From Catenaria anguillulae PL171 (Eukaryota > Blastocladiomycota > Blastocladiomycetes > Blastocladiales > Catenariaceae), in the NCBI GenBank assembly GCA_002102555.1, contig MCFL01000008.1, positions 496,001 to 560,000 on the forward strand: a DNA stretch of 64,000 nt, given 5' to 3'. The position numbers were made by a program, and so were the translations under genes. The notes below the pieces were generated by a model. It worked only from the letters and a program-made list of their open reading frames with translations, was not told where the DNA came from and ran no database searches. Positions 1 through 10,201 of this stretch are shown one piece after another; within the stretch, counting starts at the first letter, position 1; the number at the start of each line of letters is the position of its first letter.

Positions 1-2589
1 TGTGGATCAACATTGTCCGCCTGGCCGCTCCATCCACCATCGCCAAGTCATTGCCCTCTTCGTCTCGTTTTCCCGCAGACATCCTCAAGTCTTTTGCACA
101 TGCCCACTTGCGCCGATCCATTGCCCGCAATCTCCTGTCCTCCGTCTATATCCCACGGTCACAGGTTGCTCCCTTCCAACGCTGCCGGCATTTGCTCTGC
201 GCCTATTTGTTTCCCGACTTGGTCCGGGACGCTGACCAAGGGGAGTACCGGGATTACGGCGATAACGACCCTTACCACCCGCTGCAAGTGCTTCTGCGCA
301 TCTCATCATGCCAGTTTGCTGCGGTCAAGGGCCATCCATTTGTCTCTCGCATGTCCGCTTTCATCCACCATCCGGACACTCTCAGGGCAGTACTCGATCC
401 GAGACTTCATCAGTGTCGAACCACCGCACCTGGCGCCACCAACCTTGCGCAATCGTCTCAAACTCTTCCGGATATACTCAACCGATTCCTGCGCAACTGC
501 GACACGAAAGAGCCCTCAGTCACCCACCCAGTTGCGCTCGCGTGCATCTATGCAACCCACTTTGTCTACCTCGGCGACATTTGCAACCTCAACCTGACGC
601 TCGACCTGCTCATCTCTTGGCTCTCGGTGCAGGGGCTCGAAACGTTTGCATCACCCGACCACGCAGCCGGCCCTGGGCTCTGGTCGCTTGCTGTCCCGGA
701 CCAATTGCGCATGAGTTATGCAACTCAACGGCCTCGACTCAACATGTCACGCGACAGGGAAATGTCCGGCTGGGGCTACGACATGAACTTGAGCATGACA
801 TTCGCCGAGTACTTGGTCTGGTTGGCATTGCACAACTGGCGCATGGACTTGATGCAAGCCATTGCGAACCGATTTTCTATCGAAACCAGCCGCATGATAC
901 GGCGTGTCATTGCCATCGACGGTTTCACCGTGTCGGCCGAATCGACTGCCTTTCGTCTACATACCTTGTTGGCAGGCGAGCAAGATGCGGATACGGTCAT
1001 GCGCCGGGTCGTGCCGCAGTTGGAGTGGCTGGTCAGTCTTGGCTGGCCTCGGCGCAGTTGGGTCAACGGTTCTGCTGCCGCCGCCTACTTCGTTATCCAA
1101 AACTTGCCCGTCACCAAACCTTGCTATCCCGCGTTTGCCAAGGTGATGCTCGACTACGAGAAGCGGGCAATTACGGCAGAGAATATCCGGCGATTGTTCC
1201 TTGTGGGGCTGTGGGAAAAAGTTGTCAACTACATCGAGCTCGACGCCAGCTTTGTGCATGTCGTGCCGCTTGTGCTGAAGCATTTGCCGTTGGTGGATCT
1301 TGAGCCCAAGAACCACTTGGTCGATTTGCTCGTGCATCTTCTTTTCGCAAGGCAGACCGAGCTGGCCGAGGACTTGATTACTCGGTGTGCCGAGTTGAAT
1401 TGGCGAGAGGATGAAGGTGTCATGAAGGAGTGGTCGTGGCCGCATGTTGTATTGTGGCATGGTACGAACCCAACATGCCTTTCTGATTATTCGACGAGTG
1501 ACATTCAATCTCACACATCTGTTTACATTTGTCATGACAGGTTTCACTACCGTCCTTGGCTATCAACCCAACGTTGACCTGTCATCGAATTCACACGTGT
1601 TGGAATCACTCATCATCCTTGATCTGTCTCTCCCCGACTCGCCCATCAACTGGACTCAAGCCCTCATCGCGCAATCCTGGCGTATTCCTGCGACGGCCAT
1701 GCACCATCTTCTTTTCCACTCTCCAGCCCTCTCGTCTGCTCTCGACTCCCGCGCCTTCTTTCACGCCGTTCTCCAGCAACCCATTCGCGAGACCGATCGT
1801 CTCGACGACGATTCTTGCAAGCCATACTCGGACCGACTCGACCTCCTTTGTCGCATATTCCAACACGTGGAATCACTGCCGTCTCCGAATCTGCTGTGGT
1901 CCGATCTCGACACGTCAAGGTCCCCCATGAACCCACTTCTCGTGTTGATTGCGCACATTCTGCGTCTTGCCGCCCCATCATCACCAGGTCAAGCAGAAGC
2001 AACGTGGGCCGCCAATACAACCCTCATGCGCAACACAACCACCAAATTCGTCACGCGCTACTTTACATCTGCCTCGGCCCCGACGCTCGCCTCGCTTCAT
2101 CCACAAGTTGCTCATCTGCTCGCCACGCGGGTTGTCGCACCGTCGCTCGCACTCTTTCCAAACGCACGCGTGCTGCCGCCGCGCGACGAATGGCCAGACG
2201 TGCTGGTTGCATTTGGTGCGCTTGCACATGCTGGACTTGCGAGTGGCCTCATCCCGTGGGATGACGAGGTTCCAGGGTGGCTCTGGGCAGTGTTTGCGCA
2301 GTCAGCGGAGGAGCGGGTCATGAGAATCGATGAGGTGGATGAAAAGGTGCAGGAGTTGAAAGCGAGTGTGAATGGGATCGGGGAACACGAAGACGAGTTG
2401 GTGGACGGGTTGCGAGAGGCTGGTGGTGAAAAGCACACTGAGCGAGGTGACGTGCGGGGCTATGGCGAGCGACGATCTTCGGCAGAGGCCATGTTGGTAA
2501 TGGTGTCAGCGTGCATGATGCTGGTGGTAATGTGTGTCTGGTGGTGGAGGGACTTGAAGACGGCTACCATCCATCAAGCTGAACTCTGA
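1..2589 (+). CDS. 5'-truncated gene for a large tail-anchored membrane protein of unknown function
   Basis: The reading frame is open from the first bases of the window, so the true start lies outside; TTG at 51 is not a convincing start. Two exons, 3-1461 and 1541-2589, join in frame across a 79-nt intron (GTACGA donor, GACAG acceptor) inside a Gly codon. About 835 residues are visible. Most of it is helical-looking sequence without a motif I recognise. Near the C-terminus comes a charged stretch likely to form a coiled coil (residues from EERVMRIDEVDEKVQ onward), then one hydrophobic segment (MLVMVSACMMLVVMCVWWW) and a short tail, which suggests a C-terminal membrane anchor. Family unknown. 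Exon structure is well supported; function is not. Confidence 0.7.
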
Positions 2590-2927
2590 GCGCCTGGCTG
2601 GTTATGGCGGCGGTGGACTTGTCACACATTATTTACCGCCGTTGTCCGAATCACGTCCGTCACACTTTTCCTTGCAGCAGCATTTGTCAATGTTTGTTTA
2701 CCCGAGCACAGCACGAGACTGACCATGGAATACTAGTACATATGCGTTCCTTCATGTTTGTCTTTGTGTCATCGATCCATGCATCAAGCGTAGTCCCTCC
2801 ATAATCCGACCCATTTCCCATCACAAGAGTTGATTCATGCATGATGATCTCCTTCACCATCCGAAACACCCGACGAGGCGGCCACAACATCGTTGATTGT
2901 TGACTCGCCAAACGCCAATGGAATCGA
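2590..2927. other. intergenic, no gene supported
   Basis: No long open frame. A short stretch at about 2742 reads MRSFMFVFVSSIHASSVVPP, which could be a signal peptide exon for the next gene, but I found no donor in the right phase, so it is not joined. Confidence 0.4.
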
Positions 2928-4448
2928 ATGCCCTCGCCCTCTTTGCTCATTTTCAATACTTACACTGTCGTCCCGACACACGACCGCGAGGATCGTTGCA
3001 ATTCGAAATACCTATGTACCATGTCCTGCAACTGCGGAGGTACATTCCATCACCCCTTGTCGTATAGGCCCCCACTTTCCCCGGTCACAACCCATCTCAT
3101 GCTTCATACCCGTCTTTGTCTCCTGTCGGCAGATTTTCAAGAGTGTATGCGGGATACCGGCATTTGTGTCCCATCGCCATGCTCGGGCGGACACCTCGAT
3201 CGCTCCTGCCAAGCCGTTGACGGCTCAAAGTACTGCTCGCCAGGCAACGGCTGCCGACCCCGCCTGCGCAATGGAAGCCGATGCCAGCCAAACTTTGTCG
3301 AAAATGTCTGTGCCGAGGGTCTGGAATGCTACATGGCGGACCGCATGAGCTTCACTGGCGTTTGCCAGCCGCCTGGCGGCGGTTCCCGTCCAACTAATCC
3401 AGATCCACCTGTTCGCCCTGTCGACCCGCCTTCTCGCCCGATCGACCCACCCACGACCCCAGTCAACCCGCCGCAACCTCCACCCGGCAATGGCGGCAAC
3501 AACCCGGGCGGCGGCGGCGGCGGCGGTGGATCCAACCCGCAACCTCAACCGCAACCGCCATCCAACAACAACGGCGGTGGAGGCAATTCGGGTGGTGGTG
3601 GTGGCGGCGGCTCGAACGCTCCCAACCCTGGCAGCGGCAACAGTGGCAACGCCGGGAACGGATCAGGCGGCAATGGCGGCGCTCCCAACCCCTCTGCTGG
3701 ATTTGGCAACTCGAATGGCAACGCTGGATGGCCAACCTCGAGCAACGGTGCCGGCGACAGCTCGCGGAACGGTGGCAGCATTCAAATCCCAGGCTCCAAC
3801 GGCGCAACACCAACCTCGGGCAACAACGGCAACAACCCAGCAAATCCCACGTTTCCCGGCCTTGGACCGAGTTCCACGTCATCGGCATCCAATGCAGCCA
3901 CAGTTGGCGGTGTCTCGCTCCCGGTTCTCATCGGATCTGTCATTGGCGCCGCCGCGCTCGGTGTTTTGGTCGCCATGCTCATACGTCGCCGTCGCAAGCC
4001 TGCGCAGTATCCACCACATTATCCTCCAAGTTACTTTGCGCAGCAGCCGGACCCGACTGCTCAACCACCGTCATTGCCGCCTACCTTGTCTCGCGTCGCA
4101 TCACCAGCATTCAAACCTCAAGTCCAACCCGCGACCAACATTCCCGAGCCCATGCCATACTATCCGCAAGAACCCACTGTTGACCACATTGTTCTTTCCA
4201 CCATCCCTCGCGCGCCGACTCCGTCAACGCCTGGCGAGGCGCCTGTGAATACAGAGGCGGACGAGGTGCACGCTGCTCCGTGGACGGAAGCGGGAGTCGT
4301 ATCGACGATTCCACGGATGGTTGAGGTTCAGCTGGGACCTGGAGATGCCGAGCTGGTGTTGCCGACGGGTGTGGCGGATGGGACGCAGGATATGGCAGAG
4401 GACGAGCGGGGGAACAAGGTTCATTATCCGACTTCGCCGACGCTGTAG
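2928..4448 (+). CDS. single-pass membrane protein with Cys-rich ectodomain and Gly/Pro/Asn-rich stalk
   Basis: A 506-residue frame. Around residues 70-150 is a Cys-rich block with about 12 cysteines (for example CSGGHLDRSC, CSPGNGC, CAEGLEC). Next is a long Pro-rich then Gly/Asn/Ser-rich stalk, then one membrane segment near residue 330 (LPVLIGSVIGAAALGVLVAM) followed by RRRRK, giving type I topology with a Pro-rich cytoplasmic tail. The layout is that of a cell-surface or cell-wall-spanning receptor or adhesin; no known family is assigned. The N-terminus is uncertain: ATG 2928 does not give a clear signal peptide. An acceptor-like TCGGCAG at 3126-3132, just before the Cys-rich block, allows a missing upstream exon. 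Confidence 0.7.
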   Translation: MPSPSLLIFNTYTVVPTHDREDRCNSKYLCTMSCNCGGTFHHPLSYRPPLSPVTTHLMLHTRLCLLSADFQECMRDTGICVPSPCSGGHLDRSCQAVDGSKYCSPGNGCRPRLRNGSRCQPNFVENVCAEGLECYMADRMSFTGVCQPPGGGSRPTNPDPPVRPVDPPSRPIDPPTTPVNPPQPPPGNGGNNPGGGGGGGGSNPQPQPQPPSNNNGGGGNSGGGGGGGSNAPNPGSGNSGNAGNGSGGNGGAPNPSAGFGNSNGNAGWPTSSNGAGDSSRNGGSIQIPGSNGATPTSGNNGNNPANPTFPGLGPSSTSSASNAATVGGVSLPVLIGSVIGAAALGVLVAMLIRRRRKPAQYPPHYPPSYFAQQPDPTAQPPSLPPTLSRVASPAFKPQVQPATNIPEPMPYYPQEPTVDHIVLSTIPRAPTPSTPGEAPVNTEADEVHAAPWTEAGVVSTIPRMVEVQLGPGDAELVLPTGVADGTQDMAEDERGNKVHYPTSPTL

Positions 4449-4609
4449 ACCGAAAAGGGCGCTTGGAACAAGAGGTTAGTGGAGAGTTTTGCCAGTTTTG
4501 AGTTGATAGAGCCGTTGCAAGTTAGATTTTGTATCTTTCCGCAAGCACATAATAAATACAAGATGAAATCGCGCTATGCAACGACAGTAAATACACGACA
4601 TGATTCGAC

Positions 4610-5263
4610 TCAATCTTGATTGTCAGCTGGCAGCGGAATCCGCCGCGCCTGCTCTTGTGTCACACCCAACTCCCACAGCTTGACAAACCCTTCAACCATA
4701 TCCAAATACATCTTTCCGCCCTCTTGCTTGATCAACTCGTTCTTCCAAGTGTGATACGGATACTGATACTGTGACGCAAACCAAGTGCTCGACCACGCCT
4801 CCAACCACTGTGGAATCACTACTTTGACCATCCTCATAACCCGCACTTGTCCATGGCCCAAAAACTCTTGTGCGACACCGGCGAATGCACGCGCCCGTTG
4901 ACACTCGTATTTGTAGTGCGCATCGTATGGAATGTCCTCGGCCACGACTTTGACCGCATACAGCTTGCGTTGCGACTTGTCTGGCCGGCGCGTCTTGCGA
5001 AAGTGCTCCTCGAGCAAGTGGTAGTACACGGCCCAGTCAAGGGAGCATGAGAATGAAATGTACGGTGACCGGACGTGGTTGTAGAAGCCCATCATGATAT
5101 GAGCTTCTGGTGCCATGGTGCTTGAGGCTTTCGGAGCGCAGGCGCGAAGCAAGTACTGGGCGCCAGTTGCGTGGTCGTAGTGTGGTTCGAATTGGTCCCA
5201 GGCGTGTCCGCAAGCGACCGAACGGTAAAGTAAGAGACTGGGAATCGGTGCAGTAGCTGGCAT
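4610..5263 (-). CDS. paralogous family 1, copy 1 (possible ADP-ribosyltransferase-like fold)
   Basis: 217 residues from ATG at 5263; the frame is open further upstream but only this ATG aligns with the start of copy 2. Shared blocks with the copies at 5678 and 6604 are an N-terminal YRSV..GHAWDQFEP, RSPYISFSCSLDWAVYY near residues 75-92, a LYAVKVVAED strand, and GQVRVMRMVKVVIPQWL near residue 150. The order Arg near the N-terminus, a Y-I-S-F-S strand, and a later Glu before the QVRV block resembles R-S-E ADP-ribosyltransferase folds such as the fungal DUF7587 group. That is inference from pattern only. First of a minus-strand tandem array; convergent with the membrane protein gene to the left. 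Confidence 0.75.
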   Translation of the reverse strand: MPATAPIPSLLLYRSVACGHAWDQFEPHYDHATGAQYLLRACAPKASSTMAPEAHIMMGFYNHVRSPYISFSCSLDWAVYYHLLEEHFRKTRRPDKSQRKLYAVKVVAEDIPYDAHYKYECQRARAFAGVAQEFLGHGQVRVMRMVKVVIPQWLEAWSSTWFASQYQYPYHTWKNELIKQEGGKMYLDMVEGFVKLWELGVTQEQARRIPLPADNQD

Positions 5264-5677
5264 GATGAAAAGACATTCATATTGGTCATGTACTATAAAT
5301 GAGATGCGAGTCGTCTTTCGGTCACTAAACGCCGTCACCCACACGCATCTGCTGGTAGTACGCGACTGGTTCTGCACCTTGTCCGTTTTTCGTCCAGACT
5401 AGTCACTCTTGTCACTCTATGAAACAAGGTCATTCATGCACACTTTGAAGCTATATTGAAATCACGATGACAAGGCATGACTCACTCATAACAGAAAAAA
5501 CCATGTGAACTCGCAAGTTAGATCCCATTTCACTCCTGTTGCATAAAGAGACGTTAAGGTGTGCTCAGAGCTTCACAGCCAGCAGTACCATTGTGTGACA
5601 CAAATACTAGGCGGTACAGAAGCCAATGTTCATCAACGGACATGGACAGGAACCGACGATAGAACACACATCACGAC
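5264..5677. other. intergenic between family 1 copies 1 and 2
   Basis: Holds the upstream region of copy 1 and the downstream region of copy 2. No further gene seen. Confidence 0.5.
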
Positions 5678-6280
5678 TTACTTGCCTCCCTGCCACACGC
5701 TCAAAGCATTTTCCATGGCACCAAAGTCATCCGCATGCAACCTTGTCACCTTCTTTTTCCACTCCCTAAACGGATACCTCTTGCGCTTCCACGTCGACCT
5801 CTTTGCAAACCACTGCTGTGAAGTGTCTCGCAACCCTTCGGGAATCGTGTCCATGAGCGGGACCATCCGCACCACCCGCACTTGCAATGTTGCCAGCACT
5901 TCTTGTGCGCTCACGACATTACCCTTTGCCCGAGCGTTGGTCAAGAGCGGATACACATTTTGGACGTCCTCGGATACGACCTCGAGCGCGTACAAATGGC
6001 GACCGTTGCGGTCGTCAGGATTGAAGTACTCGTATCGGAGCTGGTGGTAGATTGCCCATTCCAAGCTCGCCGTGAATGAGATGTATGGCGAGCATGTGGT
6101 TTTTGCCCACCCCATCATGACGTGGTTATCGTACGAAAACGTGTTGAGGGTCGGCGAGCGTGCACGGAGGAGGTAGTGAGCCTTGGGTGAGTGAGAAGAC
6201 GTCCAGAGAGGCGGGATGGGCTCGAATTGGTCCCAAGCGTGGCCCGTTAGGACGGATCGGTACAAGATTGTGGTTGACAT
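5678..6280 (-). CDS. paralogous family 1, copy 2
   Basis: 200 residues, ATG at 6280, no intron needed. It opens MSTTILYRSVLTGHAWDQFE, which fixes the family's compact start. Other shared blocks are MMGW, SPYISFTASLEWAIYHQL, LYALEVVSEDV, and the segment SAQEVLATLQVRVVRMVPLM followed by IPEGLRDTSQQWF. The Glu of SAQEVL and the Arg of LYRSV are retained in copies 1 and 3, so they are candidates for functional residues if the ADP-ribosyltransferase-like reading is right. Soluble, no signal peptide or membrane segment. It lies between copies 1 and 3 in the same orientation, as expected of tandem duplication. Confidence 0.78.
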   Translation of the reverse strand: MSTTILYRSVLTGHAWDQFEPIPPLWTSSHSPKAHYLLRARSPTLNTFSYDNHVMMGWAKTTCSPYISFTASLEWAIYHQLRYEYFNPDDRNGRHLYALEVVSEDVQNVYPLLTNARAKGNVVSAQEVLATLQVRVVRMVPLMDTIPEGLRDTSQQWFAKRSTWKRKRYPFREWKKKVTRLHADDFGAMENALSVWQGGK

Positions 6281-6603
6281 GGTCGTCTATTGATTATTTC
6301 TGGCTTCCAGTGGGTTATCTTGTCGACATTTGTTGTCAAGAGAATGTAGCTTGAACTTGGTGCTCGTTCAAGTTGCCATTACCCGGCTTCATCACATTGG
6401 CCACAAATGGTCCACCTCAAGTCCAGCAACGTGTCTCCAAAGTTTCCCACCTCCATCATCCCTACGGGTGAAAAAGTCCGCTAAGGTCACGTGCGATGTA
6501 TTTATCGCATCGAGTAGGTATTTAATGATTGATGATGCATGAAAAACCAGGAAAACAGGAGCAAGTTCATGGAAACTGGCCTCCGCCGTCATTCTGTTGC
6601 CTC
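6281..6603. other. intergenic between family 1 copies 2 and 3
   Basis: Upstream region of copy 2. No gene supported. Confidence 0.5.
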
Positions 6604-7602
6604 TCACCAACGTCTCAGCCCATCCCAGATACACAAGAGACATGCCCACAACTTGGAGCCGGCAGTTTGGCCGGCAGTCTGCCATGTACTGGAATGCCCC
6701 GTCAACACTTGGGGCTCTGGCCGTGAATGATGAAGCGGCAGCAAGTCCGCGAGTGGGCCAATGGGAGGACGACTTGAAGCAAGAAGTGGAGTGGATTCGG
6801 TGATTGGAAAAAGTGAATGCGAGTTCGCGGCATGAGCTGCCACGAAAGAACTTGACGGCTTTGGATGCACCGCGACAAAGACTTGCGCTTTCCAAGTATC
6901 CACGCCTTGCGCAATTGCATCGAATTCTCTTGCACAAACTCGTCTCATCTCTGCCTTCCACCTGGCAAACGGGTACTTGGCGCCTGTACCCGAGATGGAA
7001 CCAAATCTCTTCATTTCACTGAACCACTGCGACGACAAAGCGCGCAAATGCGCCGGAATCAAGTCCATGAGCGACAGCTTGCGCACAACGCGCACTTGGA
7101 AAGTGCCGAGCATCTCCCTGGCGGCTCTTGCGTTTGCTTGAGCACGAAGGTCAGACACGCTAACATTTTGCACGTCGATGGCTATGACCTCGAGTGCATA
7201 CAAGTGGCGGACAGAAGACGGGTTGCTCTTGTTGATGTGCTCGTGCTTGAGTTGGTAGTAAATGGCCCAATGCAGGTCGGACGAAAAGGAGATGTACGGC
7301 GACCGAATAGCGTGGTTCCATCCCATGTTGAGGTGATCTTCGTGTGAGATGTTGGCCGTGGTTGAACCGCAGGAACGCAAGAGAAAAGAGACTGGCCGTG
7401 GCGACGATGAAGGGCAAGAGATGGATTCGAATTGATCCCAAGACTTGCCCACCACGACCGATCGAAAGACGAAGCACGTTGGTTGCCGCCCCGCCGGTGA
7501 GTCGAGAGTCGCGATGAGCCCGGATGACGACGAGCCTTTCAGCTGGGCTGGCCGGCGCGGTTTTCCTGCTCGTAATCGACGAGATTTTGATTTGGACGGC
7601 AT
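6604..7602 (-). CDS. paralogous family 1, copy 3, with extra N- and C-terminal tails
   Basis: 332 residues, ATG at 7602. A basic ~45-residue N-terminal extension (MPSKSKSRRLRAGKPRRPAQ) precedes the family core, which starts at FRSVVVGKSWDQFE. The core keeps RSPYISFSSDLHWAIYYQLK, LYALEVIAIDV, and AREMLGTFQVRVVRKLSLMD followed by IPAHLRALSSQWF. After the core comes a ~90-residue Ser/Pro-rich tail ending CLLCIWDGLRRW that copies 1 and 2 lack. The basic head could be a nuclear or nucleolar signal (inference). Divergence among copies is moderate, so the array is not a very recent duplication. Confidence 0.75.
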   Translation of the reverse strand: MPSKSKSRRLRAGKPRRPAQLKGSSSSGLIATLDSPAGRQPTCFVFRSVVVGKSWDQFESISCPSSSPRPVSFLLRSCGSTTANISHEDHLNMGWNHAIRSPYISFSSDLHWAIYYQLKHEHINKSNPSSVRHLYALEVIAIDVQNVSVSDLRAQANARAAREMLGTFQVRVVRKLSLMDLIPAHLRALSSQWFSEMKRFGSISGTGAKYPFARWKAEMRRVCAREFDAIAQGVDTWKAQVFVAVHPKPSSSFVAAHAANSHSLFPITESTPLLASSRPPIGPLADLLPLHHSRPEPQVLTGHSSTWQTAGQTAGSKLWACLLCIWDGLRRW

Positions 7603-8144
7603 TTTGGGACATACTCATGAGAAACTATGTAGGTAAATCCCTGTGAGAGCGAAAGTTCGTCTTGAAGGTACTATACAACGTCTGCAGGTGTGGCTTTGAC
7701 GGTGATGGCCACGGAATGTCCAACAGCTGTCCGCTCAATCGAAAAACGGTAAATATTTTAGCAACTGTCATCATCCATTCAAATCTCGCGAGGATACCCA
7801 AAGGAATTCGCACGACCATGCCTATCACGCTGAGGACGCAAATGCATCGAAAAAAATCCCAGTAACTTGGTATGAGAGCCTTTTTCTTCCAATCTGGGTC
7901 ACCTTTCAGATGTTAATAACTTGGGCTTGACTCGGGACTCGGGACTCTTGCTTGGCATGAGGCGCGATCGGCGACCGAAGAAAGGTGATCGCAATGATAC
8001 ATATCAGGATCGGCGCCGTGCCAGCTGCGCATGTCCGATACCTGTCCTCGGCTTCCACCTATCACCACAACGAGCAACAATAAAACAAAGAAGAGAAGGA
8101 GGGCAACAAACACAAATGCCAATCGTCACTTTAAAGCCGCCTCA
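7603..8144. other. intergenic, no gene supported
   Basis: Upstream region of family 1 copy 3. A hydrophobic minus-strand frame near 8050-8122 lacks an ATG and was not accepted. Confidence 0.4.
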
Positions 8145-8363
8145 TTACTTGGCGTGCACCCATGTCTCGTTGCATTGTCGCATCATGGCGAGCATATCGC
8201 TGTTCATCATGCTCATGTGAGGCATGCAAGAATTCATCCAATTGAAAAAATTGACAGTGGCGTTCTTTGAAAAGCATGCCTCGCACTCGTCCACGAACCA
8301 CTGGGGGACATCCACCTCGATTTTCTTCAGGACGCGCACTTGGCCAAATCCCAGCACACCCGA
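8145..8363 (-). pseudogene. 3' relic of a fourth family 1 copy
   Basis: About 72 codons match the C-terminal part of copy 1: GVLGFGQVRVLKKIEVDVPQ here against FLGHGQVRVMRMVKVVIPQ in copy 1, followed by a similar spacing of aromatic residues to the end. The rest of the domain (WDQFE, SPYISFS) is not found in any minus-strand frame up to 8940. This is a truncated remnant at the upstream end of the array. Confidence 0.6.
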
Positions 8364-8941
8364 TTCGCGACGTGACGATGCTAAGCACTCACTCAGATTA
8401 CAAGATACTTGTGCCACTCGAATCGTCGAGGCACGATGTCGATATCTTCCTTGCCTCAGCTTGCGGAAAATGAGTCACACTGCTCCGCACAGCAAAATGT
8501 AACTGTTACGCTCTCCCTGAAATAGTGGATTATGGCTCCAAAAATCACGCGTGTCTCGACAAATACCCACCCAATCTTACTCACGTCAAGAAGGGAAATG
8601 CAGGACAGGCAATATTAAGTACCACCGTGAGTTCACCGTGGGGCCGAGTTGGGCGTGATGGTCTCGGATTTGGACGTCGCATCATCATGTTGACAAACTT
8701 TGTATGTACAAGAATAAGTGAATGAACAAGTGCCAACGATGGTGAGGAAATGGAACTGGGGGGGGGGGTTACGAATGTAACTTAAGGAATTGACAGATAG
8801 TACAGAAATCGAACAAATGGATGAAATGGAACAGAACGAGTGAGGTGGGAACAAACACCAGACTCTACTCGTCCTTGAGGGTACATACGAACTGGGGGAA
8901 AAGAACGGGGAACAGAAATCAAAGAAAAGAACCGGCGATAC
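8364..8941. other. intergenic, no gene supported
   Basis: Contains a G homopolymer around 8757-8768. No coding frame with ATG and family support. Confidence 0.4.
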
Positions 8942-10201
8942 TCACCACAAACAACCCGACGGCGACTGCATCAAGCACATGGAGTGCCCAGACCCAAGCA
9001 CCTCGCTCCACCTGCCCTCAACCCCACAGGATACTACTACCATGGCGGCCGCACACACCCGCCGACCCGCCACGTCCTCTTGCTCCTTTCCCTGCGTGGT
9101 GGTGACCTTGGCGTCACACGCCGCAACAACCACAGGCACCTGTTCATCCTCCACGGCCACCGGCCTCCCGATATCCTCAACTGCCTGCCTTGCCGGCGCC
9201 GCCTCCTCCCGGAACAACGCGTCTACCACCGGCGCCAAAGCTGCCGCAAAGTCCTGCATGCTGCGCGCAACCTCCATCTGCACCTCGGCGCTCATGTCTG
9301 CCCGATGCACCATGAACAGGCCCGCGGCCCAAACCCGCACAAGCCCCTCGGCAGTCATCTTGTTGTGCTCCGTGTGTTGGAGCACGGCCAAGATGTGGGC
9401 GAGCACGGCGTCCCAGACGTGGGCTTGCGTGGCGTGGTCGCGAAGCGCTTGCGCGACGATGGCGGGCGAGGACAAGGTGCCGGCACGATGCGCGGCGACG
9501 ACCGAGCGGAAAAACGAGAGCGGCAACAGAGGCTCCGGTGCAAACCGAAGGCACTCACGAGCGAGCCACGCGTACGCGACGGCCAGGTCCCGCGTGTCGT
9601 CCGACTCGACGTCAAACACGGGCGCCGTGGGCAGGCGCGCACCTGTCGTCGGGTCGTACAACGACTTGACGAGCTTGTTGCGCAACACGCACGTGGACAC
9701 GCGGTGCACGCCGGGGTAGCGCAGCAACCATCGCTCCACGACGGCAATCGAGTGCGTGAAGCACTCGGGCAACTGCGCAAAGTCGATGCTGGGCACGTTG
9801 CTGGTTCCATAGGCGATGGCCTGGTACGCGCTTGGTGTGCCGAGGTCGGGAAGCGGAATGGTATGTGGGCCATGCTTGAGGGAACCGTGGCCAGAGTCGG
9901 TGGGCGAGGGGCAGCGGCTCAATGATGAGACGCGAGAGTTGCTCAATCGTGTCGAAAAGGCCGCAAACACGGACGCGACTTTGGTGGGAACAGCGCGGGC
10001 CACATTCTTGACCTTTTGGGCAGCTGTGGATACCTTGGTGCACAAACGGGTCGCTTTTGTCCGCTTTTGTGGCGAGACGGGGTCCTTGGAGGTTTCGCCT
10101 TTGGCCAGGCCGGCAGCGGAGGCGGCCGACAAGGCAAGGGCAGCGAGACGAGGGACAGAGAATGGGTTCATGATTGTGGCAAGATGGAGTTTCGAAGGCA
10201 T
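8942..10201 (-). CDS. RhoGAP-domain-like protein
   Basis: 419 residues from ATG at 10201 (an inner ATG at 10171 is the alternative; the frame stays open to 10936 but that part does not look coding). The central region matches a RhoGAP fold in order. GVHRVSTCVLRNKL fits the GIFRxSG arginine-finger loop, a stretch ending LRFAPEPLLPLSFF matches the LRELPEPL helix, and LAVLQHTEHNKMTAEGLVRV corresponds to the conserved NKMTA-NL helix. The finger Arg is present; the usual Lys of the LK-LR motif seems replaced by Arg. Expected role (family knowledge): stimulating GTP hydrolysis by a Rho-type GTPase. The C-terminus is odd (Cys/Met-rich) and may hide a splice site. Confidence 0.65.
   Translation of the reverse strand: MPSKLHLATIMNPFSVPRLAALALSAASAAGLAKGETSKDPVSPQKRTKATRLCTKVSTAAQKVKNVARAVPTKVASVFAAFSTRLSNSRVSSLSRCPSPTDSGHGSLKHGPHTIPLPDLGTPSAYQAIAYGTSNVPSIDFAQLPECFTHSIAVVERWLLRYPGVHRVSTCVLRNKLVKSLYDPTTGARLPTAPVFDVESDDTRDLAVAYAWLARECLRFAPEPLLPLSFFRSVVAAHRAGTLSSPAIVAQALRDHATQAHVWDAVLAHILAVLQHTEHNKMTAEGLVRVWAAGLFMVHRADMSAEVQMEVARSMQDFAAALAPVVDALFREEAAPARQAVEDIGRPVAVEDEQVPVVVAACDAKVTTTQGKEQEDVAGRRVCAAAMVVVSCGVEGRWSEVLGSGHSMCLMQSPSGCLW

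Noticed and set aside
7913-8122. Minus-strand hydrophobic frame resembling a signal or membrane segment.
   Set aside because: Starts with TTG, no ATG, Ser/Cys-poor remainder, no family.
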